The notes: generated from the sequence alone by a model not told the origin. A stretch of 64,000 bases of DNA from Pseudomonas sp. Teo4 (GCF_034387475.1 NZ_JAXCIL010000001.1:2852001-2916000), one strand, 5' to 3'; shown: positions 16,885-26,718, counted from the first letter of the stretch. Numbers and translations: made by a program.

Positions 16885-17268
16885 ATGCGTCTAACTCTGC
16901 CTTCCCTTGCCCTTGGCCTGCTGCTGTGCCAGGGCGCTTTCGCCGGTGACGGTACTGCCGCCATTGGCGGCGGTCTGGGTGGTGCCCTGGGCAACGTTGT
17001 CGGTCAGTCGATGGGCGGCCGCACTGGCGCGGCCATTGGCGCAGGCCTGGGTGGTGCAGCGGGCAGCGCCGTCGCCGCACGCAAGGGCAACCGTACCGAA
17101 GCCGCGATTGGTGGCGGCCTGGGCTCGGCTGGCGGCTCGCTGCTGGGCGGCGCGGTCGGTGGCAAGACCGGCTCCACCATCGGCGCAGGCCTGGGTGGCG
17201 CAGCCGGTGGCGCCCTCGGTAACCACATGGGTGACAACAACTCGAAGCACCGTCGTCACCGTCACTGA
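16885..17268 (+). CDS. glycine-zipper exported protein
   Basis: The product is 127 residues. A cleavable signal peptide (MRLTLPSLALGLLLCQGAFA) is followed by repeated GAxxGAGLGGAAGxAxG units that form glycine-zipper helices (about residues 24-112), ending in a His/Arg-rich tail (SKHRRHRH). At least three near-identical repeats are visible. Proteins with this pattern insert in or line the outer membrane, but their roles vary. The start at 16885 is chosen because the signal peptide begins there; the frame is open for 13 codons upstream. A GC-rich hairpin lies shortly after the stop. Confidence 0.82.
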   Translation: MRLTLPSLALGLLLCQGAFAGDGTAAIGGGLGGALGNVVGQSMGGRTGAAIGAGLGGAAGSAVAARKGNRTEAAIGGGLGSAGGSLLGGAVGGKTGSTIGAGLGGAAGGALGNHMGDNNSKHRRHRH

Positions 17269-17281
17269 TCCAGGTGATCCA

Positions 17282-17301
17282 GGGGCCGCTCGCGGCCCCT
17301 T
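17282..17301 (+). terminator. possible terminator after the glycine-zipper gene
   Basis: An eight-base-pair GC stem GGGGCCGC/GCGGCCCC has a two-base loop, but only two T residues follow, so termination strength is doubtful. Confidence 0.5.
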
Positions 17302-17406
17302 GTCTGCGCAAAACCCTGCAGCACATCAACACCCCCTTCATCCCCGGCTGGCACACTGACTGCTACTGTCTTACGTGCCCCTTGTGTGAAGGAACGCCCC
17401 CTCCCC

Positions 17407-19236
17407 ATGAACCAAGAGCTACTCTGGGTCCTCGGCCTGCTGGCCCTCGTCGTCATTCTCTTCATCATCAACCGTCCACGCATGGACGTGGTGGCCTTGC
17501 TGGTGATTCTCGCCCTGCCGCTGTCGGGCATCCTCACGGTGGAACAGGCCCTGGCCGGTTTCAGCGACCCCAACGTCGTGCTGATTGCCGCCTTGTTCGT
17601 GATTGGCGAAGGGCTGGTACGTACCGGTATCGCCCTGCGCATCGGCGAATGGATGAGTGAACGGGCCGGTAACAGCGAGACACGCCTGCTCGTGCTGCTG
17701 ATGGTGGCCGTGGCCGGCCTGGGTTCGGTAATGAGTTCGACCGGTGTGGTCGCCATTTTCATTCCGGTGGTGCTGAGCATCGCCGCGCGCCAGAAGCTCT
17801 CGCCCAGCCGCCTGATGATGCCGCTGAGCTTTGCCGGCCTGATCAGCGGCATGCTCAGCCTGGTTGCCACCCCGCCCAACGTGGTGGTGCACAGTGAACT
17901 GGTGCGCAACGGCGAGCAGGGTTTCAGCTTTTTCAGCTTTACGCCGTTCGGCCTGGTCGTGCTGGTACTCGGCATTGGCTACATGCTGCTCACTCGCCAC
18001 TGGCTCAACGGTGAGGTGCGCAAGGATGGCCGTGTGGAGAGCCGCCGCACCCTGCTCGACCTGGTACTGGACTATAAGCTCAATGGTCGCGAACGGCGCC
18101 TGCGCATTCGTCCGCACTCTCCGCTGATCGGCCATACCCTGGGCGAGCTGGAACTGCGCACCCGTCACGGCGCCAACGTGATCGGCATCGAACGCCAGCA
18201 CAAGTTCACCACCCGGGTGTTCTCCGCCGACTCTGGCACCGTCCTGCATCAAGGCGACGTCCTGCTGCTCGACCTGTTCGCCAATCGCGACGACTTGCGC
18301 AGCCTGTGCCAGACCATGCAACTGGAGCCGCTGCATTTCAAGGCGGCTTATTTCATCGACCAGTCCCAGGAAATCGGCATGGCCGAAGTTTCCTTGCCTC
18401 CGGGTTCGCAACTGATTGGCAAGAGCATTCTGGAGCTGGCCTTCCGCACGCGCTTCGACCTCAACGTGGTTGGCCTGCGCCGTGAACAGACAGCCATCGA
18501 AGAGCAGCTGGTGGAAGAAAAACTGCGGCTTGGCGATACCTTGCTGGTGGTTGGCCCGTGGAAAGCCGTGCGCCAATTGCAAAGCCAGCCACGGGATTTT
18601 CTGGTGCTCAGCCTGCCAGCAGAAGTCGACCAGGTAGCCCCGGCCCGCTCCCGCGCGCCCTTCGCGCTGATCAGCCTGGCGGTGATGGTCGGGTTGATGG
18701 TCAGCGGCGCCGTGCCCAACGTCATCGCCGCGCTGATCGGCTGCCTGCTGATGGGCGCGGGCCGCTGCATCGACATGAACAGCGCCTACCGGGCCATTCA
18801 TTGGCAAAGCCTGGTGCTGATCGTCGGCATGCTGCCGTTCGCCCAAGCCCTGCAGAAAACCGGGGGCATCGACTTGGCGGTGGGTGGGCTGGTCAGCGTA
18901 CTTGGTGGCGCTGGCCCCATGGCCATCCTCGCCTGCCTGTTTGCCGTCACTGCGGTGATCGGCCTGTTCATTTCCAACACCGCCACCGCGGTGCTGATGG
19001 CACCAGTGGCGATCAGCACCGCCAGCCAACTGGGCATGTCCCCCTACCCGTTCGCCATGACCGTGGCCCTGGCGGCGTCGGCGGCGTTCATGACGCCCGT
19101 GTCGTCGCCCGTCAATACCTTGGTGCTGGGCCCTGGCCAGTACCGGTTCAGCGACTTCGTGAAGGTGGGTGTGCCGTTTACCGTGCTGGTGATGGTGGTG
19201 ACCGTGCTGATGGTGCCGTGGTTCTTCGGGCTGTGA
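17407..19236 (+). CDS. SLC13-type anion permease with TrkA-C domains
   Basis: This 609-residue transporter has two membrane blocks. The first (about residues 5-195) and second (about 415-609) each hold several helices. Between them lie two TrkA-C/RCK_C domains (about 215-290 and 305-385). The pattern matches the divalent anion:Na+ symporter family members that carry sulfate, tungstate or dicarboxylates. The signature [11 protein letters not shown] (about 523-533) fits the SLC13 consensus. The start MNQELLW at 17407 follows AAGGA; an in-frame GTG lies 21 bp upstream. The substrate cannot be told from sequence. It stands alone between the glycine-zipper gene and a cyclase. Confidence 0.88.
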   Translation: MNQELLWVLGLLALVVILFIINRPRMDVVALLVILALPLSGILTVEQALAGFSDPNVVLIAALFVIGEGLVRTGIALRIGEWMSERAGNSETRLLVLLMVAVAGLGSVMSSTGVVAIFIPVVLSIAARQKLSPSRLMMPLSFAGLISGMLSLVATPPNVVVHSELVRNGEQGFSFFSFTPFGLVVLVLGIGYMLLTRHWLNGEVRKDGRVESRRTLLDLVLDYKLNGRERRLRIRPHSPLIGHTLGELELRTRHGANVIGIERQHKFTTRVFSADSGTVLHQGDVLLLDLFANRDDLRSLCQTMQLEPLHFKAAYFIDQSQEIGMAEVSLPPGSQLIGKSILELAFRTRFDLNVVGLRREQTAIEEQLVEEKLRLGDTLLVVGPWKAVRQLQSQPRDFLVLSLPAEVDQVAPARSRAPFALISLAVMVGLMVSGAVPNVIAALIGCLLMGAGRCIDMNSAYRAIHWQSLVLIVGMLPFAQALQKTGGIDLAVGGLVSVLGGAGPMAILACLFAVTAVIGLFISNTATAVLMAPVAISTASQLGMSPYPFAMTVALAASAAFMTPVSSPVNTLVLGPGQYRFSDFVKVGVPFTVLVMVVTVLMVPWFFGL

Positions 19237-19389
19237 CGCAACCGACAAACAATGCAGGCAATTTGGCATTATCCTGCAGGATCGCGGCAGATTGACATCA
19301 AGTAGCCTCCCGAAACACACTGACACGTTATTGCCCCAGGTGCTTGCAGCCGTTGTCCTGGATTCCGTTCCTGCTTGCCGGTCGAGCTC

Positions 19390-20799
19390 ATGGTTTATCC
19401 AGCCCATTCGCGCTTGTTGCCCCACGCCGCTTTGTTCTGCCTGACCTTTGCCCTGACCTTGGGCGGAATTCTGGCCCGCCCCATTGAGTCGCTGTCACTG
19501 TTCTGGCCGGTCAATGCGGTTCTGGCGGGCGTTCTGTTGCGCTACCCGCGCCAAGCCAACCTCATCGGCTTCACCCTGATCTGGCTGGGCATGGTCACGG
19601 CGGATCTCGCCTGCGGCAGTGCCTGGGTCCCTGCGTTGTGGTTCAACCTGTGCAACCTGGGGGTGGTGGTGACGGTCTGGCGGCTGCTTTCACGCCTGCC
19701 ACGCCTGCACTGGCGTATGCGCACCCCTCACGGTGTGCTGTGCATGTTCGGCGCCTGCGCGGCAGGTGCGGTGGTGGCGGCCAGCATGGCCTGCGCCATG
19801 GCTACGCCCTGGTTCGAACAATCGTTGAGCGCGACCTGGCTGGCCTGGTTCAGCGAGCAGTTCTCCACCAGCATCCTCGTGCTGCCGGTACTGCTCACCG
19901 CACCCTCTGCGCGGGCGCTGCTGCGCAGCCGAGCCCAGGCCATTCGCCTGGCACCGCTGCTGGTTCTGCTGGTCTCGCTGGCCTTGAGCATCGGCTTTGG
20001 CGGCCCTGGGGCCATCGCCTTTCCAATTGCGGCGCTGCTATGGTGTGCCTGGACCTACTCACCCTTTCTGGTGTCATTGCTGACACTCACCGCAGGCAGC
20101 ACCCTGATCGTCGCGGTGGCACAGAACCTGATGCACTTCAGCCTGCCGCAGAGCGAACCTGGGGTGACTACCCTGATGTCGGCCCGCCTGGGTATCGCCA
20201 TGCTGGTGCTCGGGCCGCTGGTGGTGGCCTGCGTCAGCCAGGCCAATCGCAGCTTGCTTGCGCGCCTGGCGCATCAGGCCACCATCGACCACCTGACTGG
20301 CGTGCTGACCCGCAGCGCCTTCACCCGCCGCGCCAACGCTTTGCTCGATGGGCGCCAGCAGCATGCCCAGATGTTGCCACTGACCCTGATGATGCTCGAC
20401 ATCGACCACTTCAAGTCGATCAATGACAAGCATGGCCATGCGGTGGGCGACGAAGTGCTACGCCAGTTCGCCCGCACCCTGCAAGACCAGTTGCACGACG
20501 GCGAATTGCTCGCGCGCCTGGGTGGTGAAGAGTTCGTGGTCGTCCTTCCGGGGCTTGCCCCCGATCGTGCACGCTTTACCGCAGAGCGCCTGCGCCGCGC
20601 CGTGCAGGACCTGCATGTGGCAAGGGCTGACGCTCGCCTGCAGATCACGGTCAGCATCGGCCTGGACGGCTGTGCCGCAGACACGCCAGCGCCCAGCCTG
20701 GACGAACTGCTGGCTCGCGCCGACCAAGCGCTGTACCGGGCCAAGGCCCATGGTCGCAACCGCGTCGAACAGGCCGAGCCGCTGCGCGAACGGGTGTGA
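19390..20799 (+). CDS. membrane diguanylate cyclase with MASE1-like sensor
   Basis: This 469-residue protein has an N-terminal block of about eight hydrophobic helices (10-300) resembling MASE1, including the LFWPVNAVLAGVLLRYPR segment. A GGDEF domain then starts ATIDHLTGVLTRSAF (about 301-315). The active site is GGEEF, with intact DIDHFKSINDKHGH. Unlike the cyclase at 15247, the five-residue-upstream RxxD inhibitory site is missing (HDGE stands there), so product feedback is expected to be weak. The ATG at 19390 is preferred over a TTG at 19375. The stop is one base from the end of the convergent TSUP gene. Confidence 0.9.
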   Translation: MVYPAHSRLLPHAALFCLTFALTLGGILARPIESLSLFWPVNAVLAGVLLRYPRQANLIGFTLIWLGMVTADLACGSAWVPALWFNLCNLGVVVTVWRLLSRLPRLHWRMRTPHGVLCMFGACAAGAVVAASMACAMATPWFEQSLSATWLAWFSEQFSTSILVLPVLLTAPSARALLRSRAQAIRLAPLLVLLVSLALSIGFGGPGAIAFPIAALLWCAWTYSPFLVSLLTLTAGSTLIVAVAQNLMHFSLPQSEPGVTTLMSARLGIAMLVLGPLVVACVSQANRSLLARLAHQATIDHLTGVLTRSAFTRRANALLDGRQQHAQMLPLTLMMLDIDHFKSINDKHGHAVGDEVLRQFARTLQDQLHDGELLARLGGEEFVVVLPGLAPDRARFTAERLRRAVQDLHVARADARLQITVSIGLDGCAADTPAPSLDELLARADQALYRAKAHGRNRVEQAEPLRERV

Positions 20800-20800
20800 A

Positions 20801-21562
20801 TCAGCCCATCAGCAAATCCCAGGACAGCTTGGCGATCAGCACGCACAGCAAGATCAGGAACAACCCGCGCACGAAGGACGCCCCCTTGCGCACTGCCAGC
20901 CAGGTGCCGGTCAATGCCCCGAGGATGTTGCACGCAGCCATAGGCAGGGCAATCGCGTACAGCACATTGCCCGAAGGCACGAAGAACACCAGTGCTGCAA
21001 GGTTGGTGGCGATGTTGACCACTTTGGCCGACGCCGAGGCATGCAGGAAGTCCAGGGCGAAGAAGCGGATGAACAGGAAGATCAGGAAGCTGCCTGTGCC
21101 AGGCCCGAACAACCCGTCATAGAAGCCGATCGCACCGCCGATCAGCACCGCCAGGCATTGCTCCTTGCGGCCGATGCGCGCGGGTTTGTGCAAGGTGCCG
21201 AAGTCCTTCTTGCAGAAGGTGTAGATCGCCATCAGGACGATCAGCACCAACACCGCCGGGCGCATCACGCTGGGCGGCACCAGCGAAACCGTGGCGGCCC
21301 CGGCGAACGACATGACGAAGGCACTCAGCGCCGCTGGCACGATCAGCCCCCAATCCAGGGTCACCTTGCGAATGAACGAGCGCGCGGCGAAGGCCGTGCC
21401 GCACACCGACGCCAGTTTGTTGCTGCCCAGCAGCGCAGCCGGTTGTGCCGTGGGCAGCACGTTGAACAACGCAGGAATCTGGATAAGCCCGCCCCCTCCC
21501 ACTGCGGCATCGATCAGGCCGGCGGCAAAAGCGAACATACAGAGCACAGCAATATCCATCAT
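20801..21562 (-). CDS. TSUP (TauE/SafE) family transporter
   Basis: This 253-residue protein has about eight hydrophobic helices. The first carries the family hallmark GLIDAAVGGGGLIQIPALF (about residues 14-32), and the second half repeats it in IGFYDGLFGPGTGSFLIF (about 137-154). TSUP proteins export or import sulfur-containing or organic anions. The start is one of two tandem ATG codons at 21562 and 21559. It is divergently arranged with a LysR regulator across 99 bp, a layout that usually means direct control. Confidence 0.9.
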   Translation of the reverse strand: MMDIAVLCMFAFAAGLIDAAVGGGGLIQIPALFNVLPTAQPAALLGSNKLASVCGTAFAARSFIRKVTLDWGLIVPAALSAFVMSFAGAATVSLVPPSVMRPAVLVLIVLMAIYTFCKKDFGTLHKPARIGRKEQCLAVLIGGAIGFYDGLFGPGTGSFLIFLFIRFFALDFLHASASAKVVNIATNLAALVFFVPSGNVLYAIALPMAACNILGALTGTWLAVRKGASFVRGLFLILLCVLIAKLSWDLLMG

Positions 21563-21661
21563 CACGCGGTTCCAGGCAGAAGGAGCAAGCTGCAAGGCTA
21601 ATCAAAGCGCCGCACTTGTGTTGAAATGCCATATTGCGAAAACTGCAATGAGGACACCGCC

Positions 21662-22582
21662 ATGGCACTGGACATGCTCAGGGAAATTCAGGCATTCGTC
21701 AGCGTTGCGCACAAACACAGCTTCGTTGCCGCCGCACGCGCCCTGGGGCGCTCGCCCAGCGCCGTAACCCGCGCGGTTCAGACGCTGGAGGACAACGCGG
21801 GCAGCAAGTTGCTCAACCGCAACGCCAACGCCGTAACCCTCACCGAAGCCGGTGAGCGGCTGCTACCCCATGCCGAGCGCTTGCTGGATGTGCAACGTGA
21901 TGCCGCCGACGAGTTGGCGGCGCTCAGCGGTACCGACCAGGGTCGGGTGCGCCTGGCCGTACCGAAACTGTTGGCCGAGCATGTGCTGCCAGGGGTGCTG
22001 GCTGCGTTCTCCGAACAGCACCCGCACGTCACCCTGGACGTGCAGTACAGCGATGAAGCGCTCGACCCGGTGCTGGGCAAGTTCGACTTCGTGGTGCGCG
22101 GGGCCTTTCCCCAGTCCAGCGAACTGATCGGCTACCCCTTGTGGGCCTATCGCCGCCACTTGTATGCCAGCCCGGCTTACCTGGCGCGCGCAGGCACGCC
22201 ACAAAACCTTGAAGAACTGGCCAGCCACACGCTGATCCTGCATACCGCCCCACGCATTCTCAAAGCCTGGCATTTCTGCCGTGACGGCCAGATCACCAGC
22301 CTGCGGGCGAACCCACGCCTACGACTGGACTCGGGCGATGCGGTGTTTCACAGCACCCTGGCGGGCGCCGGTATCGCTCGGCTGGCGGACTGGCTGGGTG
22401 AACCACAGGTCAAGGCAGGGCGGCTGGTTCGGGTGTGCCCACACTACCGACTGACTTCAAGTACCGGCCAGGACCCACAGATGCATGCCCTGTACCCTGC
22501 GGGCGAATTGCCAGCACGGGTCCGTGACTTGCTGAAGGCATTGCGCCAGGCAGGTACATCGGCTGTCCAAGCGGCCAGCTAA
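21662..22582 (+). CDS. LysR family transcriptional regulator
   Basis: This 306-residue regulator has an N-terminal winged helix (about residues 4-62, FVSVAHKHSFVAAARALGRSPSAVTRAVQTLE) and a periplasmic-binding-like effector domain (about 90-290). It is of the CrgA/ArgP-like short-chain type (RVRLAVPKLLAEHVLPGVLAAF). GAGGA precedes the chosen ATG at 21662; an in-frame ATG at 21626 is a weaker candidate. Its target is probably the divergent TSUP gene. The effector is unknown. Confidence 0.9.
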   Translation: MALDMLREIQAFVSVAHKHSFVAAARALGRSPSAVTRAVQTLEDNAGSKLLNRNANAVTLTEAGERLLPHAERLLDVQRDAADELAALSGTDQGRVRLAVPKLLAEHVLPGVLAAFSEQHPHVTLDVQYSDEALDPVLGKFDFVVRGAFPQSSELIGYPLWAYRRHLYASPAYLARAGTPQNLEELASHTLILHTAPRILKAWHFCRDGQITSLRANPRLRLDSGDAVFHSTLAGAGIARLADWLGEPQVKAGRLVRVCPHYRLTSSTGQDPQMHALYPAGELPARVRDLLKALRQAGTSAVQAAS

Positions 22583-22750
22583 CGGCTGTTCAAATTCTGC
22601 TCAATTTAACAGAGCCCGCCGCCAGACTGGCTTACAGCACTTTATCCACAGACCTACCCACGTTTTTTGTGGACAGATTTCCTAGCCCAAAGAACGACTT
22701 ATCCGGCGTTTGGCTGTGGCGTTCAATCGCGTTTTGAGGTGATGCGCAAA

Positions 22751-22969
22751 TCGAGCGCCGCCCGCGCGGCGCATCGCGAGCAAGGCTCGCTCCTACCTTT
22801 GTTTACGGCCAATAACGCCTGTGACAGGCGCGCGCGACCGCCTTGGTGGTACGACTCGATATCGAGCCATACGCCAAAGCGGTCGCACGCGTTTTCCACA
22901 GGAATAATTGGCCTGAAACAAAGGTAGGAGCGAGCCTTGCTCGCGATGCGCCGCGCGGGCGGCGCTCGA
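22751..22969. repeat. 219-bp palindromic repeat element, copy A
   Basis: Two perfect 54-base arms (22751-22804 and 22916-22969) face each other around a less perfect inner palindrome centred near CTCGATATCGAG (22855-22866). The whole element folds back on itself. A second copy lies at 58983-59199. It gives rise to spurious reading frames on both strands (the AARAAHREQGSLL-type peptide). It resembles a mosaic BIME or a non-autonomous palindromic element. No target-site duplication was identified. Confidence 0.9.
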
Positions 22970-23021
22970 TCTCATGACTACTGCACCTCTCCCGCCAAGC
23001 ACCCGGCGGGTAAGCGACAGG

Positions 23022-23105
23022 TCAGCTTGGCGGAATGGTCCCCAAGATGCCCACCAGAATGGTCAGAAGCAGAAAACCGCCCAGAAACAGCGCAAGCTTG
23101 CCCAT
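23022..23105 (-). CDS. putative 27-residue membrane micro-protein
   Basis: A short frame on the minus strand encodes MGKLALFLGG followed by FLLLTILVGILGTIPPS. This is a single hydrophobic helix with a basic N-terminus and a short polar end. AGAGG lies six bases before the ATG. The frame ends at a TGA at 23022. Its composition fits a single-span inner-membrane peptide rather than a random frame, but it is too short for firm proof. It lies in the gap between palindromic repeat copy A and the coiled-coil gene. Confidence 0.45.
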   Translation of the reverse strand: MGKLALFLGGFLLLTILVGILGTIPPS

Positions 23106-23555
23106 CGGAACCTCTACAGTGTGATGTCGGGATGAAGAGCATTGTCGGCCTTTGACTGATACGGTTACAGATTCAGGTTCACCGAAAAAAACCGGATCAG
23201 ATGAATATCTGCAGCCAACAAAAGGCCTGCTCCTGGCATTCCTCTCCCCATAGCTTCAGCGCGAATTGCTACATAACATTTCATCTCCCACCGCCACAGG
23301 TGCTCACGGCTGCCGATTGCCGCAGCCGTGCTTGAACGCCGGAAAGCCCCGCAGAAATGGGCACTGGCCCGCCTTCATACCTACATGAATGGAAACATGC
23401 TCAGGCCAACTTTGTAGGACGCTTCACCGAATGGCTGTAGGAGAATTCCAGCTATCGCCATCTGCCTGTATGAAACCTCAGTTTCATCCGAAAGATTGAG
23501 CTGTTACGGTCCATTTTTCCTACAACGGCACGGATGCCTTCAGCACGAGACAAAC
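23106..23555. other. 450-bp intergenic region with a hairpin
   Basis: No credible protein gene was found. It holds a CACGGCTGC/GCAGCCGTG hairpin (about 23309-23335) with no T run. A short TGAAAC/GTTTCA inverted repeat lies near 23471. An AT-richer part upstream of 23556 could carry the promoter of the next gene. It could also hold a small RNA, but there is no direct evidence. Confidence 0.35.
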
Positions 23556-23741
23556 ATGGAACCGTTCAACTCATCGGCCCTGGCCCTGCAAAAGAACCTA
23601 CTGACCCTGCGCCAGGAGCGTGATCGCTTGCGGGCGCAGGGGGATGATCAGAAAGCCGATCAACTAGCGGAGCAGATCGCGCGGATCGAAGCTGTGATTC
23701 GCAACTTGCCCGAAGCAATGAAGCCACCGACCTTGCAGTGA
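23556..23741 (+). CDS. small coiled-coil hypothetical protein
   Basis: This 61-residue protein is predicted to be almost entirely helical, with a heptad-like leucine pattern from LALQKNLLTLRQERDRL to LAEQIARIEAVIRNLP. There is no signal peptide or catalytic motif. The ATG at 23556 (MEPFNSSALAL) is preferred to an in-frame start at 23496. I do not recognise a named family. It ends 31 bp before a GC hairpin shared with the convergent ttdB gene. Confidence 0.6.
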   Translation: MEPFNSSALALQKNLLTLRQERDRLRAQGDDQKADQLAEQIARIEAVIRNLPEAMKPPTLQ

Positions 23742-23772
23742 TGGCTGGCCTACCCCGAACGGAGAAGCTAAC

Positions 23773-23800
23773 GGCGGGGGCTTCACTGCAAGCCCCCGCC
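23773..23800. terminator. GC hairpin between convergent genes
   Basis: A perfect ten-base-pair stem GGCGGGGGCT/AGCCCCCGCC with an eight-base loop lies between the ends of the coiled-coil gene and ttdB. It lacks a clear T run on either strand, so it is a probable but imperfect bidirectional terminator. Confidence 0.55.
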
Positions 23801-23811
23801 CGCACTACGCC

Positions 23812-24420
23812 TTATTTGATGAAGCGCACCTGGCTATTGATCTTCTCGATCACCGCGCCTTTGCGTTCGTTGAAGCGCGCCTTGTTCTGCTCGAACAGGT
23901 TGTTGCCCTTGGTGTCGATCGAAATGATCAGCGGCCCGAACGCCCGCACGCGGTTCACCCACAAGGTTTCCGGCATGCCCAGGTCCTGCCATTCGGCGCG
24001 CTCGATCTCTTCCACCTGAGTGGCCGCCAGCACCGCGCAGCCACCGGGGAACACCGCATGCACCGCCTTGTTTTCCAGGCAACCGGTGGTGGTTTCCGGC
24101 CCCATGCCACCCTTGCCGATGATCAACTTGACGCCCGTCTGTTCGATGAACTGCTTCTCGAACTTCTCCATGCGCATGCTGGTGGTCGGGCCGATGGAGA
24201 CCATCTCGAAACTGCCATCGTCCTTCTTTCTCACGATGGGCCCGGCGTGGAAGATCGCCCCGCCACGCAGGTCTACCGGCAGTTCGCGCTTGAGCTCGAT
24301 GAGCCTGCGGTGTGCCACGTCACGGCAGGTCACCAACTGGCCGGTGAGGTAGACCACGTCGCCGACATTGAGGCTGGCCAGGTCTTCGTCCTTGATCGGA
24401 GTGGTAATAATCTTCTTCAC
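23812..24420 (-). CDS. ttdB: L(+)-tartrate dehydratase beta subunit
   Basis: The product is 202 residues. The sequence from [14 protein letters not shown] through [46 protein letters not shown] and [14 protein letters not shown] closely follows E. coli TtdB and the C-terminal domain of class I fumarases. With the alpha subunit it would dehydrate L-tartrate to oxaloacetate. The start is a GTG at 24420 that overlaps the ttdA stop by four bases, with AAGGAG nearby; longer readings are rejected. Fumarase activity is an alternative, but the split-subunit form and close likeness favour tartrate dehydratase. Confidence 0.9.
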   Translation of the reverse strand: MKKIITTPIKDEDLASLNVGDVVYLTGQLVTCRDVAHRRLIELKRELPVDLRGGAIFHAGPIVRKKDDGSFEMVSIGPTTSMRMEKFEKQFIEQTGVKLIIGKGGMGPETTTGCLENKAVHAVFPGGCAVLAATQVEEIERAEWQDLGMPETLWVNRVRAFGPLIISIDTKGNNLFEQNKARFNERKGAVIEKINSQVRFIK

Positions 24421-25316
24421 AGTACTACTCCTTCGTGGGAGAGGATGTCGTAGGACAGGTCGGCATTGATGCGGATCTTGCCGCGACGGTGCGCCCAGCA
24501 CCCGGTCGAAACCGCCACGCCAATAGTCGAGGGGTGACGGGCGGAGGACTCGATGTTCACCCCCATCACACTGCTGTTGCCGGTCAGCCCCTGCGGGCCG
24601 ATGCCGATCTCGTTCAGGCCTTCTTCCAGCAGTTTTTCCATCATGGCGGCGCTTTCGTTCGGGTGGCACGAGTCCACCGGACGCAGAATCGCCTTCTTCG
24701 ACAACCGCGCCGCGGTCTCAACCGAGGTGGACACGCCCACGCCAACCAACAGCGGCGGGCAGGCATTGACGCCCCGCGAGGTGATCACATCGAAGACGAA
24801 CTCCGTCACGCCCTCATAGCCCTGGCCTGGCATCAACACCTTCGCCGAGCCGGGCAAGGTGCAACCACCACCGGCCATGTACACGTCGACAATCGCGTAG
24901 TCGGCATCGGGGATGATTTCCCAGTCCAGCCAGGGAATCTTCGAGCCGGTGTTGGTGCCGGTGTTCTTCTCGATGAAGGTTTCCACCGCGTTGTGACGCA
25001 GCGGCCCTTTGATGGTCGCTTCCTTGGTGGCGTTTTCCAGGATGCCTTCAAGCTCGCTCAACAGCGGAAACCGTGCACCGGCCGAAATGAAGTACTGAAT
25101 CACCCCGGTGTCCTGGCAGCTGGGGCGGTCCAGCTTGTCGGCGTACTCCTGGTTGTCGGCCATCGAGTCATAGACGGCGATGGCCAGCGGGTTGGTTTCC
25201 GCTGCACGCAGTTTCGCGGTCTTTTCCTTCACATCCTTGGGCAGGCGCTTGCCGATGTAGGCGGTGAATTTGGCCATCACGTCGGTGAGTGATGACACGG
25301 CTGCTTCTTTATCCAT
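24417..25316 (-). CDS. ttdA: L(+)-tartrate dehydratase alpha subunit
   Basis: This 299-residue iron-sulfur subunit is close in length to E. coli TtdA (about 303). Conserved cysteines expected to ligate the 4Fe-4S cluster are in RPSCQDTG (about residue 67), VNACPP (about 186) and [10 protein letters not shown] (about 275). LRHNAVETF and [17 protein letters not shown] are hallmarks of the family. It is oxygen-sensitive in relatives. The gene overlaps ttdB by four bases and follows dctA by 61 bp, which suggests an uptake-plus-catabolism operon under the divergent LysR protein at 26912. Confidence 0.92.
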   Translation of the reverse strand: MDKEAAVSSLTDVMAKFTAYIGKRLPKDVKEKTAKLRAAETNPLAIAVYDSMADNQEYADKLDRPSCQDTGVIQYFISAGARFPLLSELEGILENATKEATIKGPLRHNAVETFIEKNTGTNTGSKIPWLDWEIIPDADYAIVDVYMAGGGCTLPGSAKVLMPGQGYEGVTEFVFDVITSRGVNACPPLLVGVGVSTSVETAARLSKKAILRPVDSCHPNESAAMMEKLLEEGLNEIGIGPQGLTGNSSVMGVNIESSARHPSTIGVAVSTGCWAHRRGKIRINADLSYDILSHEGVVL

Positions 25317-25377
25317 TTTCTTTTCCTCACTGCTTCACAAGGCGGGTCTTACAAGTGGTTTTTCGGGGTAGAAAGAT

Positions 25378-26718
25378 TCAGGCACCACTAGGGCGGGTCT
25401 CTGGCCGCACCCTTTGCGTGGGTACCGAGGGTTCAAGGGGTTTATCCGGCTCCACCGCCACATGGCCGTCCAGCACCTGGTTCATGCGTTCCTGGTCCAG
25501 CGCGCCGACCCACTTGGCGATGGCCAGGGTGCCGATGGCGTTGCCGATGGTGTTGGTGATGGCCCGCGCCTCGGACATGAAGCGATCGACGCCGAGCAGC
25601 AGCACCATGCCGGCCACCGGGATGTTGTCCATGGTCGCCAGGGTCGCGGCCAGGGTGATGAAGCCGGAGCCGGTCACCCCCGCCGAGCCCTTCGAAGTCA
25701 GCAACAGCACGCCCAGCACGATCAGCTGGTCCATCAAGGTCAGCGGCGTGTTGGTGGCCTGGGCGATGAAAATGGCGGCCATGGTGTAATAGATGCACTG
25801 GCCGTCCGGGTTGAAGGTCAGGCCCGATGGAATCACCAGCCCCACCACCGGCTTCGATACGCCCACCCTTTCAAGCTTGTTCATCAGTTGCGGCACCACC
25901 GACTCGGACGAACTGGTGCCCAGCACGGTGAACAGTTCCTCTCGGATGTACTTGAGAAACTTCCACAGGCTGAAGCCCGAGAGCCTGGCAATGGAGCCCA
26001 GCACGATGACCACGAACAACAGGCAGGTCAGGTACATGGTCGCCATGAGCTTGCCCAGCGAGACGATCGAGCCCAGGCCGTACTTGCCCACGGTAAAAGC
26101 CATGGCGCCGCAGGCCGCCAGGGGCGCGACACGCATCACCATGCCGACGATGAAGAACATCCCGTGGGAAAACGCCTCGAGCACATCGACCATGGGCTTG
26201 CCCCGCGCACCAAGGTGCGACAGTGCGATGCCGAACAAGGTCGAGAACAGCAGGATCGGCAGAATTTCGTTCTTGGCGAAGGCGTCGGTCACGCTGCCGG
26301 GAATGACATGCAGCAGAAAATCCGTGAAACCGCCCGAGCCACTGGCGGCTGCGGCCGTGTAGCTGGCGATGCTGTGGGTATCCAGGGTTGCGGGGTCGAC
26401 ATTCATGCCCTGCCCCGGCTGCACGATGTTGACCACCACCAGGCCCAGCACCAGGGCGAAGGTCGACAGTACCTCGAAATAGATCAGCGCCCGGACGCCC
26501 ACCCGGCCGAGCTCCTTCATGTTCTCCATCTTGGCGATGCCAAGCACCACCGTGGCGAAGATGATCGGGGCGAACACCATCTTGATCAGCTTGATGAAGG
26601 CATCACCCAGTGGTTTCAGATCGGTGCCCACCTGGGGCCAGAACACCCCGAGCAGAATGCCCAGGGTTACCCCTATCAGCACCTGCACATACAACTTGCC
26701 TATCAATCGCTTGGCCAT
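25378..26718 (-). CDS. dctA: C4-dicarboxylate transporter DctA
   Basis: This 446-residue dicarboxylate/amino acid:cation symporter has about eight transmembrane helices and two re-entrant loops. The [15 protein letters not shown] serine-rich loop, the [18 protein letters not shown] block and the [13 protein letters not shown] hairpin are the substrate-binding signatures. It normally imports succinate, fumarate and malate, and in this context probably tartrate. The ATG at 26718 ([10 protein letters not shown]) is the DctA start; the open frame upstream is not coding. It leads the dctA-ttdA-ttdB unit. The C-terminal tail is longer and more acidic/Pro-rich than in many DctA proteins. Confidence 0.93.
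   Translation of the reverse strand: MAKRLIGKLYVQVLIGVTLGILLGVFWPQVGTDLKPLGDAFIKLIKMVFAPIIFATVVLGIAKMENMKELGRVGVRALIYFEVLSTFALVLGLVVVNIVQPGQGMNVDPATLDTHSIASYTAAAASGSGGFTDFLLHVIPGSVTDAFAKNEILPILLFSTLFGIALSHLGARGKPMVDVLEAFSHGMFFIVGMVMRVAPLAACGAMAFTVGKYGLGSIVSLGKLMATMYLTCLLFVVIVLGSIARLSGFSLWKFLKYIREELFTVLGTSSSESVVPQLMNKLERVGVSKPVVGLVIPSGLTFNPDGQCIYYTMAAIFIAQATNTPLTLMDQLIVLGVLLLTSKGSAGVTGSGFITLAATLATMDNIPVAGMVLLLGVDRFMSEARAITNTIGNAIGTLAIAKWVGALDQERMNQVLDGHVAVEPDKPLEPSVPTQRVRPETRPSGA

Noticed and set aside
17419..19425. 668-codon minus-strand frame
   Set aside because: It is entirely antisense to the SLC13-type permease. Its product is a low-complexity His/Gln/Arg-rich string with no fold signature.
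22667..22927. 86-codon frame containing AARAAHREQGSLL
   Set aside because: It lies inside palindromic repeat copy A. The same peptide appears in the other copy and on the opposite strand, so it is a repeat artefact.
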